A DNA stretch of 46,964 nucleotides. Origin: CALCCV01 sp964388665 (GTDB lineage: Bacteria > Bdellovibrionota > Bdellovibrionia > Bdellovibrionales > Bdellovibrionaceae). Every line of letters starts with the position of its first letter. Position 1 is the stretch's first letter. Below are positions 1 to 8,338 of the stretch, in pieces. Under the pieces are notes generated by a model. That model ran no database searches. It had not been told where the DNA came from and saw only the letters and a list, made by a program, of their open reading frames with translations. Where the stretch lies: the NCBI GenBank assembly GCA_964388665.1, contig CAYMBJ010000027.1, positions 1 through 46,964 of the forward strand, written 5' to 3'. The translations under genes were made by a program, and so were the position numbers.

Positions 1-366
1 AAGAAAATCATAACAAATCAAATATGTCCACTAGCAAATGGCCTGGTCAGTAATTTGAAAGAAAAGTTTGGTGCCAATGCAACATTCTATGGACATCCGC
101 AGGCTGCAGACACAGCCTACGCGCGCTTGACTATTAACATGTTCTTGGATGCAAAAGCAGAGAATGGCTTTCGCCTTGAGACAGTGCCCCTGTATGATTC
201 TTCGAGCGAGAATGCATTCATAAGTCAATCAGTGGTTGTTTCCCGAAGTACAAAACAGGATGGGACGATTGTTTCTGGTGTACCTGTTGAAATAGATGGT
301 TTCGTACCCTATACATTGGAAAACAAGAACTCATGGCCAAACGAAGTCTTAAAACGCGCCCTCTAA
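1..366 (+). CDS. 3' end of an unknown gene (left-truncated)
   Basis: Reading frame 1 is open from the first base to a TAA at 364-366, giving the last 121 residues of a protein whose start lies outside the window. No in-frame ATG with a ribosome site is visible, and the only start-like codon (TTG at 55) has no Shine-Dalgarno, so the frame most likely continues to the left. The fragment is soluble-looking, with no membrane segment. It ends in a stretch rich in polar residues and aromatic positions (IDGFVPYTLENKNSWP). I do not recognise the family. It is convergent with dsbD, with only 11 bases between the stop codons. Confidence 0.6.
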   Translation, partial: KKIITNQICPLANGLVSNLKEKFGANATFYGHPQAADTAYARLTINMFLDAKAENGFRLETVPLYDSSSENAFISQSVVVSRSTKQDGTIVSGVPVEIDGFVPYTLENKNSWPNEVLKRAL

Positions 367-377
367 CGATCGCGAAA

Positions 378-2258
378 TTACTTTTTTGCGGTCACCTTGC
401 GCAGACGGGTTAAAAACTTTTGCGGAGTCTCGAACTCTGTGAGAGTGAGGTCTGGACGAAGCTCGCCGTTGGTGTCGAAAAACAGGACCGTGGGCAAGCC
501 GAATATTTTGTATTTGGTCTGCAACGCCGTCAGTTCTGCAGAAGATTTGGTTGCATCATATTTAAAAAGAACAACTCCATTGAGCTCATTGAGGACCTGT
601 GGATTTTTAAATGTGATCTTGCTGAGCTCATGGCAGGCCGCGCACCATTCGGCAAAAAAATCAACAATCACAACTTTACCACTCTGCAGGGCTTTGGCGA
701 CTGCGGTTTCACTATAAGGCACCCACACAATTTCGGCTTGAGCCGCCTCACCGGTGGATTCATCAATAGTGTGTACTACCATATTCGGATTGGGTCGAAA
801 TTGAAAAATCGAATTGGCTATGTACACAAAGCCCACAAGAAAACCTGCGAGCAGTAGAGATTTTTTGATGGCGAGCAATCGAGTCCTCGTGCTGCCACCT
901 GACTTGATGGGTTCAAAAGCTCCCCACCAGCTTGCCAGTGCTATGAATCCGACGCCAAGACAGAATTCCCAGATCCGCTCCGGCACCAGCACATTCAGAT
1001 AATAGTAAAACACCCACAGCAAAGCCAATCCTAACAGCCCCTTCATAAAGTTCATCCAAGGTCCCGAGCGGGGCAGCTTGCGCACCAGGTTGTCGAAAAA
1101 AGAAAGCACTAAAAAAATAGATCCCAAGCCAAATGCATACACAAAGAGCAGTGCAACTCCCAAGGCCGGATTGGCCTTGGAGGCGACATAACCCAAGAGA
1201 GTCACCAAGACTGGGCCCACGCAAGGACTTGCAATAATTCCAGCAAGCAGGCCCGTGACAAAGGCCCCGCCCAAAGAGGCCTTCCCTTTGCCAATACCCA
1301 ATTTATTTTGAAGATACAAAGGCGTTTGAATCTCAAACAATCCAAACATGGAAAGCGCCATAATCAAGATGAGCGCGCAGGTGATCGACAAGATCCACGG
1401 ATTTCCAGACAAAGACCCGAAAAGCTTGCCGGTCGATGCAGCCGCGAAACCCAGAGCTGAATAGGTTGTCGCAATTCCGAGGATGTAAACAAAAACAAAA
1501 ACGAGACGTTTGACTCTGCTTTTCTCATCTTCGCGGCCCGAGAGAACGGCAATCGTGATGGGAATCATGGGAAAGATGCAGGGAGTGAAACTGGTCAATA
1601 CGCCGGCCAGAAAGATCAACAGAACTGTCACCAGCATGGAGCCTTCTAGCCAAGTACCCAAATCGAAGTTTCCAGAAAAGAAATTCGCAATCGGCGCTGC
1701 GTGCTTAGCTTCCTGAAGCGATTCCGCTAAACTTCCGCTATTGTCTTTCAGGTGACTGGGCGGAAACACAACGGGGACATCGATGGTTTTGATCACCGGA
1801 AACAGGCAGGTCTTTTCCGTGCAAGCCTGGTAGGTGAGTTCAAACTTGAGCACTCTTCGTCCAATTGGCAATATTGGGGGCGCCTCTATAGCCACTTCCA
1901 TGACGGATCCATCCACCATCCCCTTGCGCATTCTTTTTGAAAATTTATCATAAAATTCCACAGAACCATGAGTCTTGGGAGTGGCCACTTTAAATCCACC
2001 GGGCGAGGTCATACGCAGACGCAACTGATCTTCGTAAGCGTGATACTCCTTAGGCAAATCAAAGGTTAATGTCAGCGTCCCAATTTGAGACCCAGACCAC
2101 TCTTGCGGAGAAATCTCAGCTTTTATTTTTAAAGGCTCCTCGGGACTATTGGCTAGACTTTCATCAGAACTCAGGGCCCAAGCTTGGCCCAAAGTCATAT
2201 TGGAGGTGGTGTACGCCAAACAAAGGGCAATAGAAATGACCGTTAAGAAACTCTTCAT
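378..2258 (-). CDS. dsbD: thiol:disulfide interchange protein DsbD
   Basis: Carries electrons from cytoplasmic thioredoxin across the inner membrane to periplasmic disulfide isomerases and cytochrome c maturation. The 626 residues show the full three-part family layout: a signal peptide (about 1-28); an N-terminal periplasmic domain with the reactive pair C146/C151; a CcdA-type membrane domain of about eight helices with its two half-site cysteines, C227 in TPCIFP and C346 in SPCVGP; and a C-terminal thioredoxin domain with CAAC (C539/C542). Start: the ATG at 2258 begins a normal signal peptide, whereas the longer frame opens with a TTG and has a poor leader. It pairs functionally with the trxB found 7 kb away and with the cytochrome c proteins at 19-21 kb. 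Length and motifs are normal for DsbD. Confidence 0.95.
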   Translation of the reverse strand: MKSFLTVISIALCLAYTTSNMTLGQAWALSSDESLANSPEEPLKIKAEISPQEWSGSQIGTLTLTFDLPKEYHAYEDQLRLRMTSPGGFKVATPKTHGSVEFYDKFSKRMRKGMVDGSVMEVAIEAPPILPIGRRVLKFELTYQACTEKTCLFPVIKTIDVPVVFPPSHLKDNSGSLAESLQEAKHAAPIANFFSGNFDLGTWLEGSMLVTVLLIFLAGVLTSFTPCIFPMIPITIAVLSGREDEKSRVKRLVFVFVYILGIATTYSALGFAAASTGKLFGSLSGNPWILSITCALILIMALSMFGLFEIQTPLYLQNKLGIGKGKASLGGAFVTGLLAGIIASPCVGPVLVTLLGYVASKANPALGVALLFVYAFGLGSIFLVLSFFDNLVRKLPRSGPWMNFMKGLLGLALLWVFYYYLNVLVPERIWEFCLGVGFIALASWWGAFEPIKSGGSTRTRLLAIKKSLLLAGFLVGFVYIANSIFQFRPNPNMVVHTIDESTGEAAQAEIVWVPYSETAVAKALQSGKVVIVDFFAEWCAACHELSKITFKNPQVLNELNGVVLFKYDATKSSAELTALQTKYKIFGLPTVLFFDTNGELRPDLTLTEFETPQKFLTRLRKVTAKK

Positions 2259-2311
2259 CCCTTCACTGTGCTTTATTCTCGGGTTTTTTTGCAAGTGGTA
2301 AAATCTCGACC

Positions 2312-2338
2312 TCAACTCCGTGCGAGCTTCACCGATGA
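2312..2338 (+). promoter_or_regulatory. candidate sigma-28 (FliA) promoter for motAB
   Basis: ACCGATGA at 2331-2338 matches six of eight bases of the FliA -10 (GCCGATAA). TCAACTCC at 2312-2319, 11 bases upstream, matches four of eight of the -35 (TAAAGTTT). The start of transcription would fall near 2345, about 13 bases before the motA ATG and its AGAGG site. The -35 half is weak, so this is a suggestion supported mainly by the kind of gene that follows. Confidence 0.3.
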
Positions 2339-2357
2339 GAGTACCTAAGAGGTCAAA

Positions 2358-3224
2358 ATGGGATTTGTAGGAATCATTGTCGTATTTGTAATGGTGTTTG
2401 GCGGTTTCGTCATTGCGGGCGGAAATATGTCCATCATTATCAAAGCAGCTCCCATTGAGATGATGATCATTGCCGGCGCCGCTCTTGGAGCCTACATTAT
2501 CGCCAACCCGATGAAGGTGATCAAGGCGGGAATAAAGCTGAGCATCAAAGCCATGACCGCAAAGGGACCGCAGAAAAAGGAATATCTCGAATTGCTACAG
2601 TTACTGTTTCAGCTCTTTCAGGTGTTTCGTAAAGAGGGCCCGCAAGGGCTTGAAAAGCATATTGAGGAGCCTGAAAAGAGTGAGATCTTTAAGTCTTACC
2701 CGAGCTTTATGGCCAACCACCATGCGATGCACTTTTTGTGTGATACAATGAAGATCACCTTATCTGCCGAACTGACTGCTTACGATGTCGACGACCTGCT
2801 AGATGCCGACGTCAAAGCCATTCATGCTGAAGAGCATTTGGCGCAACATGCCGTCCAGGCCGTTGCCGACGGATTTCCAGGTTTAGGAATTGTGGCGGCG
2901 GTTTTGGGTATCGTAAAAACCATGGCCCATTTGACTGAAGGTGTTGAAAAGATCGGCTCCCTGGTCGCCGGTGCACTTGTTGGTACGATGTTGGGGGTGT
3001 TTGGTGCCTACGGATTGATTGGTCCAACAGCCACCAAGATGGCCGCAGACATTGAGGCTGAGGGTCGCTATCTTGAGGCGATCAAAGTCGCACTGGTGGC
3101 CCTTCAGAAGGGCGCACCGCCCCTGGTCTGCGTTGAGTATGCACGTCGATCTATCACTCCTGAAGAGCGACCGAATTTTGATGAACTCGATAAAGCGACC
3201 AAAGAAATCAAAAAGGCGGCCTAA
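2358..3224 (+). CDS. motA: flagellar motor stator protein MotA
   Basis: Inner-membrane stator subunit that, with MotB, forms the proton (or sodium) channel driving flagellar rotation. The 288 residues match the usual length of about 290. Membrane segments are visible at about 3-20 and 33-50, then a long charged cytoplasmic loop, then two further helices. The third helix contains the conserved PGLGIVAAVLGIVKTM stretch, whose proline corresponds to the essential Pro of TM3. The fourth contains GTMLGVFGAYGLIGP with the second conserved proline. The ATG follows AGAGG by six bases. motB follows after 38 bases, a standard two-gene operon. It stands alone, about 26 kb from the flagellar operon, and may be one of several stator pairs in the genome. 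Confidence 0.95.
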   Translation: MGFVGIIVVFVMVFGGFVIAGGNMSIIIKAAPIEMMIIAGAALGAYIIANPMKVIKAGIKLSIKAMTAKGPQKKEYLELLQLLFQLFQVFRKEGPQGLEKHIEEPEKSEIFKSYPSFMANHHAMHFLCDTMKITLSAELTAYDVDDLLDADVKAIHAEEHLAQHAVQAVADGFPGLGIVAAVLGIVKTMAHLTEGVEKIGSLVAGALVGTMLGVFGAYGLIGPTATKMAADIEAEGRYLEAIKVALVALQKGAPPLVCVEYARRSITPEERPNFDELDKATKEIKKAA

Positions 3225-3262
3225 GCAAAGATTGCTCAGGCTAAAAGAAATATGGAGCCATA

Positions 3263-4240
3263 ATGGCAGAGAAGAAACCCATAATTGTAATCAAAAAGAT
3301 AACCGTTGTCGGTGGTGGACACCACGGCGGTTCTTGGAAGGTGGCGCTTGCCGACTTTATGACAGCAATGATGGCCTTCTTCCTGGTTATGTGGCTTCTG
3401 GGTCAATCTGCTGAAACAAAGAAAGCCATCAGTGATTATTTCTCTACGCCATCAATCATAGAGTACAACTTTGAAAACTTTGGCGCCGAGATCACGCTTG
3501 AAAAATTATTTCTCGATTTTATCAATGAGCCAATGAAAGCGATTCAAAGCTTTCTGGAGCCCATTGACAAAACGCCAAATATTTTGGATTTCGGTTCAGA
3601 AAAACTAGTGAAGGCCTTTCTTATTGATCAACTTGCTGATACGGGAGCCCAAGTGGTGACCAACTCATCTGGCTTTCAGATAGAAATTCCCGATGATCTT
3701 TTGTTTGAGGTGGGCTCTGCTGCAACGACTCCCGACTATACTAAAATTCTTGAAAAATTGCGTCGCGGCACCGAGGGACTTCAGGACGCCCAAGTCGAAG
3801 TGTACAGCGAAATGATTTTGCAGTCTGAACCTACCAATGACAGCACCAAAGCCAAGCGTTCGCTGGCTGAGCGAGCTTCCCTCATCAAGACAAACTTGAT
3901 GAGCTCACTTGAGCACCCTTCGGTAAAATTTCAAACTCAAGGACTCTTAGTAGATCGCAAGGGAGAGTCTACGCGCGACGGCACTCGAGGACGAATCATC
4001 ATTAAGGTCAAACAAAATGACGTTACCTCAGATGGCAAGAAGCGCCGCCCTCTGCAAACCATCTACGGGCCTTCTGACAATCAGATTGAAGTCATTGCAA
4101 CACCAGAAATTGCCCGCAAGCCTTCCGCAGCACCCACGGTAAAGCAGCAGCTAGAAAATCCGCTTTCTAACGAATTGCGAGACATCAATCCAGATCTCAG
4201 TCCATTTGATTATGAAAATGAGGAGAGAGCGACCGAGTAG
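3263..4240 (+). CDS. motB: flagellar motor protein MotB, C-terminal domain divergent
   Basis: Stator partner of MotA that couples ion flow to torque and anchors the complex to peptidoglycan. The N-terminus is canonical: a basic cytoplasmic segment with GGSWKVALADFMTAMMAFF, containing the ion-binding Asp (D31), followed by the single membrane helix (about 33-50). The C-terminal half has the general OmpA/MotB order, but the peptidoglycan-binding signature is hard to find. Where other MotB proteins have an Asp-x-x-Pro loop, an NxxL-R helix and an NRRVEI strand, I see GLLVDRKGESTRDGTRG followed by RIIIKV. The last 60 residues are a polar tail. RBS GGAG lies nine bases before the ATG. Cotranscribed with motA. 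Motor function is well supported; the mode of wall anchoring is less so. Confidence 0.88.
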   Translation: MAEKKPIIVIKKITVVGGGHHGGSWKVALADFMTAMMAFFLVMWLLGQSAETKKAISDYFSTPSIIEYNFENFGAEITLEKLFLDFINEPMKAIQSFLEPIDKTPNILDFGSEKLVKAFLIDQLADTGAQVVTNSSGFQIEIPDDLLFEVGSAATTPDYTKILEKLRRGTEGLQDAQVEVYSEMILQSEPTNDSTKAKRSLAERASLIKTNLMSSLEHPSVKFQTQGLLVDRKGESTRDGTRGRIIIKVKQNDVTSDGKKRRPLQTIYGPSDNQIEVIATPEIARKPSAAPTVKQQLENPLSNELRDINPDLSPFDYENEERATE

Positions 4241-4253
4241 TTGCGGTTCTTAT

Positions 4254-4949
4254 TTAGAAGAAAGTGCCCAGCTTCGCCAGAATAAAGAATTCACCGGCAC
4301 CATTAAATTGAGCTGCATTCGAAGTTCCGGTGATTTCTACAGAGGAATAAAAGCGCTCATTAATAAAGTATTTTAAATCTGAGCTAATTTCTGCGTAGCT
4401 CGAGTAATTATCCGTTTTTAGCACAACGTAGCCAAATCGATTGATCCAATCCAAGTCCGCTCCGAGATTAGTGATCTTAGCAAATGCAATGTAAGTCGCC
4501 GCAGACTGAGAACCTTCCCAGTTGCCAACTGATTGCAAATAAATTTGATAGCCACTCACAGTTAGGGTGAACTTTACGTCTGTGCCATCCCGCCCCTCGG
4601 GTTGAAAGTAAAAGTTTTGCACAGCCGCGATTTCACCTTGGGATCTCGGTGAAAAATCAATTTTCACCGTTAGGATCGGTCGTAGCAGAAAGTTGGTTTC
4701 AGAATCAGGATACTTTCGGTTCGCTCCTGCAATGCCAAACTCCACCTGGGGACCAAGATTCAGGCTGAATTTTGAGTTGAGACCTGGATTGCGCAGAGTT
4801 TGAGTAAGACCCAACTCTACAATGTTGGAATCGAGCTCCATATGCCCGCTCATATCATAAGAAGACTTGCCCGCCTCGGCTGCAAATAGATCTGCCCCAA
4901 AAAACGTACAGATCAAAAGAGGGAGCATTCGCGACAGACTATTGGACAT
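4254..4949 (-). CDS. predicted outer-membrane beta-barrel protein, unknown role
   Basis: A 231-residue exported protein. Residues 1-24 form a signal peptide with likely cleavage after FAAEA. The rest alternates polar and hydrophobic residues in short strands separated by turns, and it ends in Phe-Phe, the kind of terminal aromatic recognised by the barrel assembly machinery. There are no cysteines in the mature part. I do not recognise a named family; the strand count would suit a small 8-10 strand barrel. It is convergent with motB (13 bases between stops) and divergent from the exonuclease gene, so it is probably a single-gene unit transcribed from the region 4950-5036. Confidence 0.7.
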   Translation of the reverse strand: MSNSLSRMLPLLICTFFGADLFAAEAGKSSYDMSGHMELDSNIVELGLTQTLRNPGLNSKFSLNLGPQVEFGIAGANRKYPDSETNFLLRPILTVKIDFSPRSQGEIAAVQNFYFQPEGRDGTDVKFTLTVSGYQIYLQSVGNWEGSQSAATYIAFAKITNLGADLDWINRFGYVVLKTDNYSSYAEISSDLKYFINERFYSSVEITGTSNAAQFNGAGEFFILAKLGTFF

Positions 4950-5036
4950 GCCCTATCTTCTAAGCCCGCGTGGATTTTAGCAAAACCTATTCATTCAAGG
5001 CAGTTCTTTCGTCCAGTTGCCATTTGCTAATCGATA

Positions 5037-5939
5037 ATGAGTTCACAATTTCCGCTCGCTAGCCTTGACAAGCTTTCGGCTCTCTCAATACAACTCCTTA
5101 TGCATATGCAGCGATTGGCAGACTTAGAATTTATTGCGTTTGATACCGAAACTTCAGGAGCCTATCCTGTCGGTGGTGAAATCTTAGAGTTTGCGGGCGT
5201 GCGCTTTCGTCTCGACAAAATCATTGATGAGTTCTCTGTATTGATTAAGCCTTTGCGTGAAATTGATCCCATTACTATCGGCATTCACGGCATCACGGCA
5301 GAGTCCCTTGCAAACGAACCCACAATGAAAGCCATCTTGCCAGAAATTCATAAATTTATAAATGGCGCGCATATGGTTGCCCACCATGCGCCCTTTGACA
5401 TGGGATTTTTGGCTTGGGATTTTGAACAGCAGCAACTGCCAGCGCCGAAAACCGAAGGCATTTGTACAAGCTTGTTAGCAATCAATACTTTGACTGGTAT
5501 TGAAAATCATCGCTTGGCAAGTTTGGCGAAACATTTTTCCATCACACAAGATGTCGCCCACAGAGCCATGGCGGACGCCAAAGTCTGCCATCAAGTATTT
5601 TTAAGATTGCTGGACATTATTTCGCAGAAAGAAGGCACAGCCGACCTAGAGCTCCAGCACCTATGGAAACATCAGGGCAAACACCTCTTTTGGCCAGACT
5701 TCTCACTGATGCACTCCCAATACCCTTGGATGCCCGAGATGATTCGCGCCGTGCAAAACAGGTCGCCCTTGCAAATCTCATATCAAAAAAACAAATCTTA
5801 TTCGGTGCGCGAGGTTTTGCCGCTAGGAATCGTGCGCAATCCCAATGGCGACTACTGCATGGGTGTGTGCGCAAATGATCAGCAAAAGAAACGCTTTTAC
5901 CTGGCAAAAATATCGGACGCAGCCTGCGTAACCCGCTAG
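5037..5939 (+). CDS. DEDDh 3'-5' exonuclease fused to a WYL-like domain
   Basis: The N-terminal two thirds is a DnaQ/RNase T-type exonuclease that would remove nucleotides from 3' ends with two metal ions. The ligands are all present: D36 and E38 (FDTET), D121 (HAPFD), H175 and D180 (HRAMADA), so it should be active. Residues about 244-295 (LQISYQKNKSYSVREVLPLGIV, then a short strand, then KKRFYLAKISDA) have the order and hydrophobic pattern of a WYL domain, a ligand-binding module in regulators of DNA damage and phage defence that senses nucleic acid. There is no Pol III alpha or UvrC-type partner nearby. The start at 5037 gives a 30-residue leader before the core. The nuclease call is firm; the WYL call rests on pattern only. 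Confidence 0.82.
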   Translation: MSSQFPLASLDKLSALSIQLLMHMQRLADLEFIAFDTETSGAYPVGGEILEFAGVRFRLDKIIDEFSVLIKPLREIDPITIGIHGITAESLANEPTMKAILPEIHKFINGAHMVAHHAPFDMGFLAWDFEQQQLPAPKTEGICTSLLAINTLTGIENHRLASLAKHFSITQDVAHRAMADAKVCHQVFLRLLDIISQKEGTADLELQHLWKHQGKHLFWPDFSLMHSQYPWMPEMIRAVQNRSPLQISYQKNKSYSVREVLPLGIVRNPNGDYCMGVCANDQQKKRFYLAKISDAACVTR

Positions 5940-6120
5940 TGGTTCTGTTTTAGTACCACTTTATCAGCGAATTGTGCGCTTTTTAACACAACCACTGTAG
6001 CCATTATCGTCATGGATCACGGAATACTTGAAAAACTCACACATCAGTTGTTACAAAGGCGACTTGCATATAGTTTGTGAACACATGAGTTTACAAAACC
6101 TGCCAAACAAGGAGAATAAA

Positions 6121-7023
6121 ATGAAACTTTACACAATCGGTGCAGTCGCCATCGCGCTCGCCACTTCACTCGTTGCCACCGCGCAAACAGCTATCCAATC
6201 TGAATACTTTTACCAAGCACCAACAGATGCAAACGTATTCACACCCGGCGTTGAGTACACATCTTCAACCACAAAGATTAAAGGTGTTTCCAATGCTCAA
6301 AAGCTGACTGGTCCTACACTTAACTTAACTTATGAAAGAGGCATCACTGAAGATTTCGCAGCTGGACTGACAGTAGGCTATGCAAACCAGTCCGTTGAAG
6401 CTGCGGGAAGCACCAAAAGTCAAACTTCTTCAGGTCTGACCGACTTAAATATTTTTGCAAAAGGCGCAATGGCCTTTACAGAGGGCTCTAGTGCACATTA
6501 CGGTGTGAACTTGGTAGCGGCTCTTGAAAATCAAAAAGTTGAAACTTCTGGCGATACTAATGCTGCAACAGGTGGCATGTACATCAGCCCTTACATTGGT
6601 TACCAATGGGCAGTTGGAGCCGGCGCGGTAGGTACTCGACTTTCTACTGAGTTGCTTAAGACTGCAAAGAGTGAAAGGAACAATGTTACGACGACTACAG
6701 AAGAAGGCACAACAACTCAGCTGACTGGTTTCTATGAAATGAAGATGGACACCACTAAGATTGATTTTGAAGCTCGTTATACACTCAATGCTGACAAAAA
6801 GGATAAGGAAACTGGTTTTAAAACTGGAGTTCCTAACTATATCGGCCTAGCCGTTATACCGACTTTTGCCATCAATGAATCCACTACAGTTTTAGGCTCA
6901 CTTAGCTATGACAAAATTCTTGATTCAAAAATTAGCGAAGAAACTTCAACAGGAACTCAGGAATATGAAATCGAAAATGGTGACATTCTTGCCATCAATA
7001 TCGGTGGACGATTCACTTTCTAA
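6121..7023 (+). CDS. predicted outer-membrane barrel protein, unknown role
   Basis: The ATG at 6121 follows an AAGGAG site and starts a clean signal peptide (MKLYTIGAVAIALATSLVATA), so the longer frame from 6028 is rejected. The mature protein of about 280 residues is rich in Thr, Ser, Gly and aromatics in alternating strands, lacks Cys, and ends GGRFTF with a terminal Phe, all typical of an outer-membrane beta barrel. The composition resembles Bdellovibrio major barrel proteins, but I cannot assign a substrate. It is monocistronic: about 180 bases of upstream sequence separate it from the exonuclease gene, and a strong terminator follows 62 bases after the stop. Confidence 0.72.
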   Translation: MKLYTIGAVAIALATSLVATAQTAIQSEYFYQAPTDANVFTPGVEYTSSTTKIKGVSNAQKLTGPTLNLTYERGITEDFAAGLTVGYANQSVEAAGSTKSQTSSGLTDLNIFAKGAMAFTEGSSAHYGVNLVAALENQKVETSGDTNAATGGMYISPYIGYQWAVGAGAVGTRLSTELLKTAKSERNNVTTTTEEGTTTQLTGFYEMKMDTTKIDFEARYTLNADKKDKETGFKTGVPNYIGLAVIPTFAINESTTVLGSLSYDKILDSKISEETSTGTQEYEIENGDILAINIGGRFTF

Positions 7024-7084
7024 ATTGCTGCCCTTTTTGAGGTAGGATTTAGATTGTAATTTCAATTTATTTTGAGATTGCACG

Positions 7085-7117
7085 AAAAGGCTGAACAACA
7101 CTGTTCAGCCTTTTTTT
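7085..7117 (+). terminator. Rho-independent terminator
   Basis: GGCTGAACA (7089-7097) pairs perfectly with TGTTCAGCC (7102-7110) around an ACAC loop, and seven T residues follow (7111-7117). Four A residues before the stem would make it work on the other strand too. It ends transcription of the barrel gene at 6121-7023 and may also end the reverse-strand lipoprotein gene at 7147. Confidence 0.93.
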
Positions 7118-7146
7118 ATGCATTTTCGACCTTAACTGAAAGCGCA

Positions 7147-7749
7147 CTAGCTTCCAGAGACGCAGCTAGAGCTGCTCCAGTTGGATTTTACTTTTGTGAT
7201 GAGAGCCAAGAAGTCTTCGCGGAGACTGCCTTCGCCACACAGCTCAAGGGCTTTGAGACCGCAGGAGTCAGTGTCTTTGCCTAAATCGATCTTTTCATCA
7301 CTCTTGTAGAGGCTAGCATAGGGTGACTTTATCACTTGAGCGCAAACCATACCGTCCTCGCCGGCCAATTTTTTGCGGCAGACATTGGCGCGCGACAAGA
7401 TGCTGCGGAGTTCAACACGGTCGTCGTCAGAGATGCAGTGGTCATGCTCATTCATTTTCTGCCCACCATCATCTACAGCCATTATTATGCCGTTTCTCAT
7501 AGAGACGAGGAGGTGACCTTCACGAAGCAGTTTTGCTCGAGCTGTTGAGTTTTCGTCTTGATAACGAATCGGAATCTCTATCGTATCAACACGAGACAGA
7601 TCACCATCTGGATAGATTTTCTCAACGTCAGCAGATGAATCTTGAGATTGAAAATTTGCTTGTTGAAGTGCATTCGGACTCTGCTGTGCACAGTTTTGAA
7701 AGCCAATAATAAGTATTAAGCCAGCGACTAGCATTACAGCACGATTCAT
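7147..7749 (-). CDS. predicted lipoprotein, unknown function
   Basis: 200 residues with a hydrophobic leader ending IIGFQNCAQQ. The Cys at 20 is in lipobox position, although the preceding Phe-Gln-Asn is unusual compared with the common Leu-Ala-Gly; I have the impression that FQNC-type leaders are frequent in Bdellovibrio. The mature part carries six further cysteines, acidic stretches and no recognised domain. It is on the reverse strand and convergent with the barrel gene. The ATG is at 7749, with no strong Shine-Dalgarno. The role is unknown; periplasm-facing membrane attachment is inferred. Confidence 0.6.
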   Translation of the reverse strand: MNRAVMLVAGLILIIGFQNCAQQSPNALQQANFQSQDSSADVEKIYPDGDLSRVDTIEIPIRYQDENSTARAKLLREGHLLVSMRNGIIMAVDDGGQKMNEHDHCISDDDRVELRSILSRANVCRKKLAGEDGMVCAQVIKSPYASLYKSDEKIDLGKDTDSCGLKALELCGEGSLREDFLALITKVKSNWSSSSCVSGS

Positions 7750-8002
7750 TTACAGTCCCCCACGTTCAATTGTTTCATATTGAATAGAGGCAATTGCAGT
7801 GCCAACTCAGGACCAAACTACGGCCCGCGGACCGTCGAGGTTTTTTTCACTGACAAAAATATATTAGACAGTCGCGTTTTATATTTACGATCCAAGAGCT
7901 AAAATGTGTTTCGTTTTGATATATGATGTTTCGAAGTGGGAACGTGCACGAACCGAAAATTTCAAAAATCTCAAATTGATAATATCGGAGTCGCGCGTCT
8001 TC

Positions 8003-8293
8003 TCACCAATAGGTTGTATCGACGACGATGTCGCCATAGACATAAGTCTGGCAAGAGATTCGATGACCAATGCTGATGCCATTGCGCTCTCTGAGCTCGA
8101 CCTCGCGAGTGGTCTCCACAGAGAGATTCTCGGCCCCTTCGACAATGCGTATCGCGCACTTTGAACAGATTCCATCCCCGCCACAAGAGGAGGCCACTGG
8201 TATCTTGTGCGCTACAATGCCCTTCATCAAAGGCGTCCCCATCGGAATCTCGATGTCTTTAAAATTGTGTCTTGCAAAACTTAAGCGTGGCAT
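8003..8293 (-). CDS. plant-type/adrenodoxin-like [2Fe-2S] ferredoxin
   Basis: Small electron carrier of 96 residues. The cluster ligands are C37, C43 and C46 in SSCGGDGICSKC, with a fourth, C81, in RISCQTYVYGDI: a Cys-x5-Cys-x2-Cys then Cys pattern usual for 2Fe-2S ferredoxins that serve oxygenases, hydroxylases or Fe-S assembly. No reductase or oxygenase gene is next to it; the nearest gene is the divergent short-chain dehydrogenase, whose start is 46 bases away. The ATG at 8293 has only a weak AAAGAAA ribosome site. The ferredoxin call is firm; the partner is unknown. Confidence 0.85.
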   Translation of the reverse strand: MPRLSFARHNFKDIEIPMGTPLMKGIVAHKIPVASSCGGDGICSKCAIRIVEGAENLSVETTREVELRERNGISIGHRISCQTYVYGDIVVDTTYW

Positions 8294-8338
8294 GTTTCTT
8301 TGTAACTGTAAGTAAATGAATTCTCAAGAGTGAGCATT

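Noticed and set aside
7800..7860. GC-rich imperfect palindrome around CGGCCCGCGGACCG
   Set aside because: Short, not matched elsewhere in the window, and no T-run; could be part of a promoter but nothing supports it.
7904..8164. Forward ORF of 86 codons opposite the ferredoxin gene
   Set aside because: Lies across the antisense of a clear ferredoxin gene, has no motif and no ribosome site.
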